This document shows, piece after piece, positions 11,427 through 22,921 of a stretch of 64,000 nucleotides of DNA. Made by a program: the position numbers and the translations under genes. This DNA comes from Parietaria judaica (taxonomy: Eukaryota > Streptophyta > Magnoliopsida > Rosales > Urticaceae): NCBI GenBank assembly GCA_954871525.1, contig OX940868.1:28639056-28703055 (forward strand). The letters are read 5' to 3'. The notes beneath the pieces were generated by a model. That model was not told the origin of the DNA. It made no database searches and saw nothing but the letters and a program-made list of their open reading frames with translations. Each line of letters opens with the position of its first letter. Position 1 is the stretch's first letter.

Positions 11427-14102
11427 GTGAGAAGGAGAGTGGGAAAGAGAGAGAGAGAGAAATATTTAATTTTTGGTTCAAAATAACAAAATTAAATGAT
11501 AACCTAATTAATAGGGGAAGTTTTCAACCAAAATTTAAGGATAATTAATTTAATTTCGAAAATAAATATATAATAAATAATTAAATACGAAAATAAATAA
11601 ATATAATTAAGATCAAGGTTAATATGGTCCAATATATTTTTAAAATGGGTATAAATGAATTGTTTGAAACTATGGACAATTCCCTTAAACTTTAAGTGAT
11701 TTTTGGGCATTTCATGGGTTTTTCTTTTATATATTTTCTATGTCTTTTAGGTTTCCTTACGACGGCATTGATCGTGTCTGGTCTCCGTATGCCTTAGGCG
11801 ATTGGAACCAAACTAGCACTCCGGCGACAGTGGACCCGAACAACACGGACAAGGGCCGACCACCATCCATCGTCACCAGCACGGGGGCCATTCCAGCCAG
11901 CGAAAGCCTTCCATTGGAGCTTGAAATTGCGGTGGAAGATGCGAGCACATACTACTATTTCTACCTGCATTTCGCGGAGCTTCGAGAGCTCGAGGCCAAC
12001 GAGTACAGGGGCTTCAATATCAGTATAGATGGCAATCTCTTTTATGAATTACTTTCACCTTCGTACCTCCAAACCACCAGCATCCGAAGCAGTATCTGGG
12101 GAAGACTGAACTACACGTTTACGTTCAACCGGGTTGCGAATTCAAGTCTGCCACCGATCTTGAATGCATTCGAGCTCTACTCTGTCGTGGATTTTTCACA
12201 GGAGGAAACGGAGGAAGAGGATGGTAAGTAAAGTATAAACTAATGGAACGCAACAAAAACATTATGAAAAACGTAGTGGCTTTTTATAGGTGGTTTTGGA
12301 AACCAGTTGGACACGTTTGAAAAAATATTTCTTATTAAAAAAAAGGGTTTAAAAACAAATACTAAAACTGTGTTTGTTTGATAATGCATTGACTTAAATT
12401 GCGGTCTCCCTTACAAGTCATGTATAAATTTATTCTTGTATATCGAAAAATTCGGTTTTATATTTCATTAAAAAATAATCTGCTAACAGGTTTCTCTCAA
12501 ATATATATATATAGCCTAAAATGACAGAAACTGAAGAAAATAAAAAGGCGTTGAAATTGAAAGGAAATTTTGAAAGCAATAAAAAAAAAAAGGAAATCAA
12601 ATCATAAAGAAAAAAGAAAGTAAATCATCAAATTGAGCATTTTTTGTATTTTGCATGCTACATAAAAATCCATGAAATATTTAATAAATGCCATCAAGCT
12701 CTGCATCAGTGAGTGTAGATTCTCATTAAGGAAGATTTTGAGTTGATTGACGGGTGTCGAAAATCTGAATATAGTGAATGCGATTAACGGGGTGAAGTCG
12801 AGTTATGGAGTCAACGGGAGGAACTGGGATGGAGATCCTTGTGTTCCAAAAGACTACTTGTGGACAGGCGTGAATTGTAGCTATAACGGCTTTGATCCTC
12901 CGAGAATCACCGCCTTGTAAGTTAAATATTAATCTCTTGATAATATGATCATTCTTTGAATCTGATTTGGAGTAATTAAAATTAATTATCCGTGATAAGG
13001 AACCTTTCTTCGAGCGGATTGACCGGCGAGATAAAATCGGACATAGCAAAGCTCTCCATGCTTCAATCTCTGTGAGTAGTTGGTACTTAATCATACTTAC
13101 AAATCTCTTGTTAAATATCTTAACTTTATGATGAATGATCATAATGCCTTTTTCAGAGATTTGTCGAAAAATAACTTAACCGGTTCATTGCCGGATTTTC
13201 TGTCACAAATGCCAAACCTCAGGGTCATGTAAGCTTTTTGTAAACAAAAGTACATATTTTATTTTTTCAAATATAGAATTAGATGAGATTATTAATCTAC
13301 TGATCATACTTTCCGTGTAGAAACTTGGCGAGAAACAATCTCTCGGGCTCGGTTCCAGACGAACTCTTAGAAAAGGCAAAGAACGGTTCTCTGTCTTTGA
13401 GGTCTCTTTCTGTCCTACATAGTATTTCTTCATTGATTAAAGGCATCGCCAACGTTACTATATTACTTTATAATAGAGCAATTTCTTTTCCATTTTTTGC
13501 TCCAACGTGCTGCATAATGAGTAGTAAAAATAGAGTAGCTACGAATAGTGTTACTTCAAATATGAAGTAAGTAATTACTATTCGTATGTAACCATATTTT
13601 TTTTCTTCATAATTTACATTTAAATCCTACTTTAGGATATTATAATTCTTACTATATTTAACTACATAATAAAATAACATTATTTAAATAATTATAATAA
13701 TACAAAATAATTATTAAAAATACAATTTTTATTAGAGAAATTATAATGAATAGCAACATTCATACATTTACATTGCATTTTAGCAAAGTTAAAGTTTTTA
13801 TTTGCAAAAGGGATAAGCGGCATAAGTCCTCAACCTTTATTCAAATGGGGCGGCATAGCCCCAACCTCATTTAATAGCGGTATAAGTACCAAAAGATAAT
13901 TTTCGTCCATATTTGACTAACAGAAGTAGTCAACGTTTGTGTGGTCAGCTTCTCGTCAACGTGGACACCACATAATCCGACATGTCACCATACATGTCAT
14001 CCTCGCGTCATCAAATTTAATGCAAAATTAATTGAATCCCTCCATCACCCTTAATTTTGCTATATTCACTTGCAAAGCCCAAAGCCTATCAGGAAGCCTG
14101 GC

Positions 14103-14674
14103 TGTCACAAGACATAACGTACAGGAAGCTATCCGGCCCAAAGCCCAAAAACAATCCGTCGCCAACCAAGAACAAGAAGAACAGAACGGTCATATTTTCT
14201 AGCCGGCCTCAACATTTCAATCTGAGCTGAAGACAAGGAGCACGAAGTCAAGCCTTCAAACGGATATAGCTGGTTAAGAGTCCAGCTCGGCGCAGAACGT
14301 GCAGTCATGGGACACACGTCAGTAAGGCGAGCCAGTCAGCTCAGAAGAATGACTCCAAGATTCCTGGAAGTCCAACGGGAGGATTTGAAGCCTATAAAAA
14401 GCTCACCCACAGATTAACACACACAATCCCGAAGATAATACATCGAGAGCTTTCCTGTCCGGCATTTTTGTCTAATCAGAGTCTTCCTTGTATTTCCCTC
14501 ATTCTTTCCCATTCTCCTCTCTTCTTAGACCTGATTGGCTGCCTGTAGTTGTCCGTCTATGTTCATTGTCGCAATAAACTAATAGATCGACGTAGTCAAC
14601 TATCGGATTTGGACAAACCTCTATACGCCTTATTATATCTCTCCCTAACTTCTCTCAACTAACGATTCCTAACA
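14103..14674 (+). mobile_element. Possible LTR remnant
   Basis: The region could run from TGTCACAAG to CCTAACA. It contains a clear TATA-like cctataaaaagc at about 14391, followed 25-60 bases later by an A/C-rich leader and a C/T-rich stretch ending in an aataaact motif, the order seen in LTR U3-R-U5. The flanking pentamers (ctggc and ctccc) do not match, so the ends are not proven and a decayed element or a different boundary is equally possible. Confidence 0.35.
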
Positions 14675-15383
14675 CTCCCTCTCCCTCTTCGTTCTCGCGA
14701 TTCCCTTTTCTCCATGTTCCTCTTCCTCTCCCTCTTCTCATCCAAATATCTCTTTTTTCTATCTCTGTTTTTAATCATTTTCCCTCTTGTCCCTTCTTTC
14801 GTGGTGTGAGTGCATCCTTTCCTCTCAAAAGCTTAAAACTTAAGGTTTCAATGTTGAATTGTTTTCGATTTCAATCTTTTATTAATTTATGAATTCAAAT
14901 TTGTAATGTCATTTGAGTTTCGATTTTTCAACAGGTAACAATATATTTAAAACATAGTGTTATAGTGTCTTGGGCCTTTGGCAAAGTATTAGTTTTAAAA
15001 TTGAGATTTCATATTCCCTCTGCTTTTCACTGCATTTACTATCCTCCAATGCATTGATTTTTTTTTCATTTTTTATTTTTTTATGATTGTCTTCTTGATT
15101 CATGTTTTGATTTGTGTCTGATTTTTTGGTTTTTGAATAATAACGACTCCATGGATGTCTTACATACAATTTTTCTACTTTAAAACCATTCATTCACTCT
15201 TCCTCGTCATTTTTTTTTTCAAATCATGTTGATTTTATTCTGTTTCTCAACCCTTCAAACACGAATGCTTTGTTTGTTTTTACGGTAAATTTGCTTATGG
15301 ATTCCCTGTTAACTAAACAACCCCGGCTTTAAAACTGATTTCACGCCTACTCAAAATGAAGATTACTTATCGAGCAATTTCTT

Positions 15384-15850
15384 GCAGGGCAAGGTGTCTA
15401 CGGTGATGAAAACAATGCTAGATGGGGCACCAAACCGTAGTGCTCGCGAACGAACAATCTAAATTGCCGGAGTCACTCCCTTTGCAGTTTGTACTTCTCT
15501 CTGTTTCCACTACTCTTCTCGGTAAATTATCCACCTATTCTTCGCTTCATTCTAGCCTTCAGTTAACATTTTCTATTGAGATTCACGCCTATTTTTATTG
15601 CAGCTACGAAGAAGAAGACGATATGGAGGAGTTCTCCCTGCACTTTCTTGCGCTCCCGCATTGCTACACCTTTCCAATGGCTCAAGCGCGAGTGGGAGCG
15701 CAACACCGAGCACGCGGGAGCATTGACATCGGACAACGTCCTCAACGTGTTCCAGCTGGCGCTACTATGTGACGCGCTGAGACTAGGGCTGATTTATCAC
15801 CGGAGAATCACAGGAGGTTTGAAGTCGGTGACGGCGTCAGAGACGTGAGC
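15384..15850 (+). pseudogene. Unrecognised gene fragment with exon-like segments
   Basis: A gcag acceptor-like site at about 15385 precedes a GC-richer segment to about 15487. A second tgcag at about 15601 precedes a segment open to 15848 whose frame includes WLKREWERNTEHAG and NVFQLALLCDALRLGLIYH. Base composition and splice-like borders differ from the AT-rich flanks, which suggests a captured or decayed host gene. No start, no full domain and no family match that I can support. The cggcat terminal-repeat words on both sides make transposon capture plausible. Confidence 0.35.
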
Positions 15851-17289
15851 GGTGATGAAGGATAGCCACCTAGTGCTGGAGAAGCAGATACTGCATTCCG
15901 CAGTAGGCGAAACCAAAACCTTATCTCAACACGATCAGTCTTCTCTATTCCATCGACAAGCATGACCTCTGATCTTCTACATAGACTCATTTCCACCGCC
16001 TATCGCTCGCTATTCAATTGTATTACATTTGAATTGTTTAGGCTATTTTTTATCATGAAAATTTTGAATTTGTAGTGGGGATATTTTTAAGGAGTTCCTT
16101 TGGAGTTGTATTGTTCATTTTAGATTTTTAATTATGTATATTCTCAGGTTGAACATGGTCATAAGCAAGTTACTTAATTAAGTATATATAAATAAAAAAT
16201 AAACTAAAAAATTTCTGGAACAAAATTAATAAATACAATGACATAATGAAATACAAACACGAATCAATATCTTTTTATATTTTGTAAATTTAATTAAAAA
16301 TACAAAAAAATTAAATAATTAAAACTTTAATATTTAGTCTTCACAAGGCGAGATGATTGGTATAAAATACTGCTTTTTTTTTTTTTTGTTAAATAATATT
16401 TATATAAAACATGAAATTACTCTTAGATTCTTACAATGTTGCTGATTTGATCAATGTTTATTTTTTGGAACACATTTATATGAAACATTGTAATTATCTA
16501 TATGCAATGTTGATGTAATAAATCTTTCAATTATTTACTAAATTTATAAAAATTTAAAATAAATTATATTTAAAGCTTAAAAAAAAAATTCTATAACTAG
16601 CGAAAAAGATGTATTTTTTTTTGCGGCATAAAGAACAAAGTTAAAAATATTGGCAATATATTAGCGGCATATGTACAAAAAGTATTTCAATCTGTAATTT
16701 TAAGTACCATTTTCTTTCGGCGGGTAAAGTCGCCATACTATGGTATTGTAATGCCTTTTAAGTTTTAACTTCCATCCACCCTACCTTAGTCAAATACCAT
16801 AAGGCGTCCATTTTATCGCCACCTAGCATTGCCATGTCATGCAATAGCCACGTGGCATGCCATGTATCACTTTTTATATTATTTAATTTTTTTAATACTG
16901 GAGAACCGGAAATCAAGATACCAAGGTATATTTTACCCTTAAGCCCATTTTTTTACACGGAATCCAAAAATATCCAAATCTAGGAAAAAAACCAAGATTA
17001 AAATACCCTTGAACCTGATTGTTTTTTTGTTTTTTTTGTTTTTTGTTTTTTTTTTTTTACAGGGAAGGATAACGACAGGTGGAGTGATGTGCAACAAAAT
17101 TATAACGAAAAAGACATTTATCACAAAATTTGAGTATAAAGACTTAACTGTAAAAATGTGCAGAGTTAGAGACTTTCGCCGATATTTTCCTAACTAATAA
17201 TAAAAAAATCCAAGATTTACGCCATCAACTACACTACTACTATTTTATGAAAGAGTAAGAATAATTACAAAAATTAGAGGGCCAATTAC

Positions 17290-17565
17290 TGAAAGCATTT
17301 CGTTGTTGATGCAAAGAGTTGTAAGATGGGAACCATCTGTCCTAACTCCACGAATGATCTACTTGCTAATTGAAATAGCCTAGTGGATATATATCATATT
17401 GTATTAACTCAATATTAAATTAAATACTTTAAAAGTGAAGTCTGTGATTGACTAAGAACTCTTTTCAAGATCTCATAAAAAAAATTGAAAAATATAAACG
17501 AATGCTGCTTAATTAAATGTCAAATGTCTGAGTTCATTAAGCTTATAATAGCATACATATTTTAA
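17290..17565. repeat. Paralogous upstream block (second copy)
   Basis: This block is similar in order and content to 3596-3845. It has ttgttgatgcaaagagttgta, then agatgggaaccatctgtcctaa, aagatctcataaa and gttcattaa, with indels. The first copy lies about 2.5 kb before gene A, and this one about 6.9 kb before gene B, with the extra distance explained by the transposons inserted in between. Confidence 0.55.
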
Positions 17566-18117
17566 GGGAAGGATTGACCGATTTAATATAGAAAACTAAT
17601 TAGTATAAATAAAGGGTCCACTTAGGCACAAATCCCTACAGTTTTATTTTATAATGGCATAAACCAAAAAAAAAAAAAAAATCGCCGTCGAAGTTTCTAG
17701 TGTTTACTATTTTTCAAGGCCAAATTTCTCAATATTGGCTATTTTTTCTCTCCAAAATTTCCTACGCTATTTCAATTGATTTAACAAAATTCGGATGTGC
17801 TATTAAATTTTTGACATGTATCAGTTACGGGTGTACAAAAAAGACCCTAAACCGAATCTAAAACCGAAGAACCTAATTTACCAATTTTTTTACTACCGAA
17901 AGTTAGGGCTTTTTTAAAAGATTAAAAAAATGTGGTTTAAATCGCAACCGAATTTTGCTAAATGGTAGCGGTTACGGTTTTCACAAAAAAAACCGCTACC
18001 GATTACCGATTAACCCGGTAATATATTTATATCTTTTTTTTATATATATATATATATTTAAATATAGATAAAGCATAAAGACGTAGGCTTTTGGTGCTTC
18101 ATGTTTACGTAACAATA

Positions 18118-19605
18118 TGTAACGCCCCGCTTTCTCGGACCCGTTATTTTTTCATTAAACTCGATTAAGTCCTGGTTATAAAAATGTAATAAGTAAAATC
18201 TTTAAATTTTTTAATATTATAAAATATATGAAATTTTTACAACCAGTACTCGGGACTTGCTCCGATTGAAAATAAAGTTTCGGTGCCAGTTGATTTTACA
18301 ATCGTACAAAAATAATTTGCGGAAAATCACAAGATCGTTTTATCCACCGTATGCACTCGTATATGCCGCACCGTCGCTGAATCCGCTATCTCCGCAAGTT
18401 ATTGATTTTCATTTGATTCTGCAACACAACTATACGGGTGAGCTAACGCTCAATACGTAAAGATTTTTATTTACTCACAAAAATAATTTATGCAATACAC
18501 GAAATGTGATGCCATGCTATACCGTCTTATATATTTCTTATAAAATATAATCTTGGGCCCTGCATACGTACCAACGTTACACGACCGACAACGTACCATT
18601 CCGAGATATCACATCTCGATACAGTCGAAGGCCAATACATATTATACCATTCAGAGACGCCGTAGCTCGATACATTGTACCCTTTTGAGACTACCCGTCT
18701 CGATACATTATACCCTTCAGAGACTACGCGACTTGATATAACAGTGAGAGATTTAAAATCTCGGTACGACGCAATTTTATAAAAACAGTCATACATATAT
18801 ATTTAGTATCATAATATACTATATATGTATGCATAATACTCGTGCTTATTCCGTGTTAAAAAAAAAAAAGCTTTGAAGAAAAATAATCTTCACACATAAT
18901 TCACACAATTCAAATCATACAAATATATTACTGTTGTGTTGCAGTGAGTGTTTTACGTACCTAACACCGTACGAAAATGTACTGAATTCAAACATGGGCT
19001 TCCATCGATCGAGTGCACTTGCTTATATATATATATATATCGTCGAACAATATAATAGCATGTTAGAGAGGATATCATTCCTTCTTTTTGCGCTCAGTGT
19101 TTGTAAACAAGCTAAAGTGTTACTAGGCTTGTATATATATAGCTCTATAAGTCGGTTTGATAGGGATTAGAGACTAATAAAATAACGACGAGGAGTAAAA
19201 AAAGAATCGCATGATGATAAGATTAAAACAAATTTACTTGGTGGATAAGGTGAAACACAAACACGTGTAGTATGGCTTTGTAATTCTTACACGTACATTT
19301 CTTATCATCAATAATTAATATATATATATATATCTAATTAGATATGGTTGAAAATAATCTAAGGTAACAAAAATATAACCTACCGTAAAATATGATGATT
19401 GAAGCATATAGATAATATTAACATGAAAAGTAATAGAACATATATTTATATATTTATATTGTGGCCCCTCTTATTTAAAAATTTCATCTAATAAGTCACC
19501 AAAAATATGTACTACCAACTTATAATCATTGGAAATCACAAATAATATTATAAAAATATATATAATAATTAACTTTTTTTTCTTCTAAAACTCACGGTTA
19601 TTACA
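18118..19605 (-). repeat. LTR copy 1 of the array (1,488 bp)
   Basis: It runs TGTAACGCC...TTATTACA. It differs from copies 2 and 3 at shared positions: gcagtgag instead of ggagtgag near 18943, aacgacgagg instead of aacgatgagg near 19185, and a shorter A/G run near 18870. It contains a short TA run near 19025. Confidence 0.9.
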
Positions 19606-19762
19606 ATCCTTCCTCCTTATAAAACTTTCGTCCTCGAAAATTACAACAAGATTAAAAATAAAACTTTCCAACACATAAAAAAATAACTTACACGCAGAAT
19701 ATTCAGAAATCAGGTCGGCGTGCATATACGGTGACAATGGGTGAACTGCTCTGATACCATTG
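19606..19762 (-). other. Internal region 1: polypurine tract plus primer-binding site
   Basis: 157 bp. The + strand cctccttat at its left edge (19606-19620) is the polypurine tract of the minus strand. The gctctgatacca at 19748-19759 is the complement of the tRNA-type primer-binding site. No reading frame of note occurs between them. Confidence 0.85.
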
Positions 19763-20669
19763 TGTAACGCCCCGCTTTCTCGGACCCGTTATTTTTTTCA
19801 TTAAACTCGATTAAGTCCTGGTTATAAAAATGTAATAAGTAAAATCTTTAAATTTTTTAATATTATAAAATATATGAAATTTTTACAACCAGTACTCGGG
19901 ACTTGCTCCGATTGAAAATAAAGTTTCGGTGCCAGTTGATTTTACAATCGTACAAAAATAATTTGCGGAAAATCACAAGATCGTTTTATCCACCGTATGC
20001 ACTCGTATATGCCGCACCGTCGCTGAATCCGCTATCTCCGCAAGTTATTGATTTTCATTTGATTCTGCAACACAACTATACGGGTGAGCTAACGCTCAAT
20101 ACGTAAAGATTTTTATTTACTCACAAAAATAATTTATGCAATACACGAAATGTGATGCCATGCTATACCGTCTTATATATTTCTTATAAAATATAATCTT
20201 GGGCCCTGCATACGTACCAACGTTACACGACCGACAACGTACCATTCCGAGATATCACATCTCGATACAGTCGAAGGCCAATACATATTATACCATTCAG
20301 AGACGCCGTAGCTCGATACATTGTACCCTTTTGAGACTACCCGTCTCGATACATTATACCCTTCAGAGACTACGCGACTTGATATAACAGTGAGAGATTT
20401 AAAATCTCGGTACGACGCAATTTTATAAAAACAGTCATACATATATATTTAGTATCATAATATACTATATATGTATGCATAATACTCGTGCTTATTCCGT
20501 GTTAAAAAAAAAAAGAAGCTTTGAAGAAAAATAATCTTCACACATAATTCACACAATTCAAATCATACAAATATATTACTGTTGTGTTGGAGTGAGTGTT
20601 TTACGTACCTAACACCGTACGAAAATGTACTGAATTCAAACATGGGCTTCCATCGATCGAGTGCACTTG

Positions 20670-20706
<37 letters not shown>

Positions 20707-21269
20707 TCGAACAATATAATAGCATGTTAGAGAGGATATCATTCCTTCTTTTTGCGCTCAGTGTTTGTAAACAAGCTAAAGTGTTACTAGGCTTGTATAT
20801 ATATAGCTCTATAAGTCGGTTTGATAGGGATTAGAGACTAATAAAATAACGATGAGGAGTAAAAAAAGAATCGCATGATGATAAGATTAAAACAAATTTA
20901 CTTGGTGGATAAGGTGAAACACAAACACGTGTAGTATGGCTTTGTAATTCTTACACGTACATTTCTTATCATCAATAATTAATATATATATATATATCTA
21001 ATTAGATATGGTTGAAAATAATCTAAGGTAACAAAAATATAACCTACCGTAAAATATGATGATTGAAGCATATAGATAATATTAACATGAAAAGTAATAG
21101 AACATATATTTATATATTTATATTGTGGCCCCTCTTATTTAAAAATTTCATCTAATAAGTCACCAAAAATATGTACTACCAACTTATAATCATTGGAAAT
21201 CACAAATAATATTATAAAAATATATATAATAATTAACTTTTTTTTCTTCTAAAACTCACGGTTATTACA
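19763..21269 (-). repeat. LTR copy 2 of the array (1,507 bp)
   Basis: Nearly identical to copies 1 and 3. It is longest because of an expanded (TA)n run near 20672-20704. It shares its single-base variants with copy 3. Confidence 0.9.
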
Positions 21270-21426
21270 ATCCTTCCTCCTTATAAAACTTTCGTCCTCG
21301 AAAATTACAACAAGATTAAAAATAAAACTTTCCAACACATAAAAAAATAACTTACACGCAGAATATTCAGAAATCAGGTCGGCGTGAATATACGGTGACA
21401 ATGGGTGAACTGCTCTGATACCATTG
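21270..21426 (-). other. Internal region 2: polypurine tract plus primer-binding site
   Basis: 157 bp, nearly identical to internal region 1 (for example gtgaatatacgg in place of gtgcatatacgg). The primer-binding-site complement is at 21412-21423 and the polypurine tract at 21270-21284. Confidence 0.85.
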
Positions 21427-22921
21427 TGTAACGCCCCGCTTTCTCGGACCCGTTATTTTTTTCATTAAACTCGATTAAGTCCTGGTTATAAAAATGTAAT
21501 AAGTAAAATCTTTAAATTTTTTAATATTATAAAATATATGAAATTTTTACAACCAGTACTCGGGACTTGCTCCGATTGAAAATAAAGTTTCGGTGCCAGT
21601 TGATTTTACAATCGTACAAAAATAATTTGCGGAAAATCACAAGATCGTTTTATCCACCGTATGCACTCGTATATGCCGCACCGTCGCTGAATCCGCTATC
21701 TCCGCAAGTTATTGATTTTCATTTGATTCTGCAACACAACTATACGGGTGAGCTAACGCTCAATACGTAAAGATTTTTATTTACTCACAAAAATAATTTA
21801 TGCAATACACGAAATGTGATGCCATGCTATACCGTCTTATATATTTCTTATAAAATATAATCTTGGGCCCTGCATACGTACCAACGTTACACGACCGACA
21901 ACGTACCATTCCGAGATATCACATCTCGATACAGTCGAAGGCCAATACATATTATACCATTCAGAGACGCCGTAGCTCGATACATTGTACCCTTTTGAGA
22001 CTACCCGTCTCGATACATTATACCCTTCAGAGACTACGCGACTTGATATAACAGTGAGAGATTTAAAATCTCGGTACGACGCAATTTTATAAAAACAGTC
22101 ATACATATATATTTAGTATCATAATATACTATATATGTATGCATAATACTCGTGCTTATTCCGTGTTAAAAAAAAAAAGAAGCTTTGAAGAAAAATAATC
22201 TTCACACATAATTCACACAATTCAAATCATACAAATATATTACTGTTGTGTTGGAGTGAGTGTTTTACGTACCTAACACCGTACGAAAATGTACTGAATT
22301 CAAACATGGGCTTCCATCGATCGAGTGCACTTGCTTATATATATATATATATATCGTCGAACAATATAATAGCATGTTAGAGAGGATATCATTCCTTCTT
22401 TTTGCGCTCAGTGTTTGTAAACAAGCTAAAGTGTTACTAGGCTTGTATATATATAGCTCTATAAGTCGGTTTGATAGGGATTAGAGACTAATAAAATAAC
22501 GATGAGGAGTAAAAAAAGAATCGCATGATGATAAGATTAAAACAAATTTACTTGGTGGATAAGGTGAAACACAAACACGTGTAGTATGGCTTTGTAATTC
22601 TTACACGTACATTTCTTATCATCAATAATTAATATATATATATATATATCTAATTAGATATGGTTGAAAATAATCTAAGGTAACAAAAATATAACCTACC
22701 GTAAAATATGATGATTGAAGCATATAGATAATATTAACATGAAAAGTAATAGAACATATATTTATATATTTATATTGTGGCCCCTCTTATTTAAAAATTT
22801 CATCTAATAAGTCACCAAAAATATGTACTACCAACTTATAATCATTGGAAATCACAAATAATATTATAAAAATATATATAATAATTAACTTTTTTTTCTT
22901 CTAAAACTCACGGTTATTACA
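21427..22921 (-). repeat. LTR copy 3 of the array (1,495 bp)
   Basis: It ends GGTTATTACA, followed directly by the right copy of the caata duplication. It shares its variants with copy 2 against copy 1. Confidence 0.9.

Larger units (their letters stand above)
10326..11713. mobile_element. TIR element with GC-rich cargo in intron 1 of gene A
   Basis: The left end aaatgccca (25 bases) tgtccat, near 10327-10368, has an inverted counterpart with identical spacing at the right end near 11671-11712. Inside are a 45-bp tandem repeat (about 10662-10885), a GC-rich gene-like block at 11120-11350 and a long GA microsatellite. The block opens frames in several directions, none of which I recognise. 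No clean 9-bp duplication is visible, so the boundary and superfamily are uncertain. The layout (short TIRs plus a GC-rich block in AT-rich flanks) resembles the Mutator-like elements at the start of the window. Confidence 0.5.
6362..13570 (+). pseudogene. Gene A: kinase-less malectin-like/LRR receptor paralogue
   Basis: Exons: 6362-6996, 11751-12223, 12775-12916, 13000-13071, 13157-13228 and 13321-13401. These encode a signal peptide (about residues 1-23, ending near VHAQQN), a malectin-like domain ([10 protein letters not shown] to the PYDGIDRVW and DFSQEET regions), the NWDGDPC cap and three LRRs ([35 protein letters not shown]). The exon that should follow, with the membrane span and kinase, is absent. 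Read-through of the last intron ends at TAA 13568-13570, giving about 547 residues that would be secreted. The intron after the signal peptide, present in the other five copies, is missing, so those exons are fused. The long intron (6997-11750) is filled by transposons, and its bases 7000-7920 hold no gene. Splice phases agree with the paralogues. It may be a decayed pseudogene or an expressed decoy-like secreted protein; the sequence cannot decide. Confidence 0.75.
13571..17289. other. Transposon-rich intergenic stretch downstream of gene A
   Basis: This follows the point where gene A is truncated. Bases 13806-13905 carry repeated cggcat words (agggataagcggcataagtc, ggggcggcatagcc, agcggtataagtacc) typical of another terminal-repeat family in this window, and similar words recur inverted at about 16622-16680. 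Bases about 14100-14680 look like an LTR. Bases 15384-15850 look like a gene fragment. The remainder (about 15850-17290) is AT-rich with T runs and no gene. No membrane-span or kinase exon of gene A is found anywhere here. Confidence 0.45.
18118..22921 (-). mobile_element. Triple-LTR Ty3/gypsy-type miniature array
   Basis: The structure is LTR-internal-LTR-internal-LTR. Each LTR runs TGTAACGCCCCGC to GGTTATTACA on the + strand. The two internal regions are only 157 bp. Read on the minus strand, each internal region starts just after an LTR with TGGTATCAGAGC, the complement of the initiator-methionine tRNA 3' end (primer-binding site). It ends with aaggaggaaggat (polypurine tract) directly before the next LTR. 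The ttttcgaggacgaaa motif upstream of the polypurine tract is typical of plant Ty3/gypsy chromovirus-like elements. A single perfect 5-bp duplication caata flanks the whole array (18113-18117 and 22922-22926). No gag or pol is present; the open frames repeated in each copy lie in the LTR and are not proteins. Confidence 0.85.

Noticed and set aside
11126..11548. Arg/Glu- and Ser/Leu-rich frames on both strands
   Set aside because: Produced by the (GA)n microsatellite and the GC-rich block; overlapping frames on both strands with no family similarity.
12741..12774. ttttgag acceptor at about 12741 for gene A exon 3
   Set aside because: Splicing there gives an immediate in-frame stop. The atatag acceptor at 12774 restores phase and the same exon length (142) as genes D and F.
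14103..14674. Firm call of a solo LTR
   Set aside because: The promoter-like layout is good, but no matching 5-bp flanks were found. Kept only as a low-confidence feature.
18257..22106. Three exact copies of open frames (67, 89 and 62 residues) on both strands
   Set aside because: They repeat only because they lie in the repeated LTR. They have no domain, and no coding capacity is expected inside an LTR of this kind.
18118..22921. Simple tandem satellite or segmental duplication
   Set aside because: Each unit starts and ends at TG...CA LTR borders, with a primer-binding site and polypurine tract at the junctions and one target-site duplication outside, so it is a retrotransposon structure.
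18118..22921. CRISPR-like array of repeats and spacers
   Set aside because: The repeats are ~1.5 kb and the spacers nearly identical; the genome is eukaryotic.
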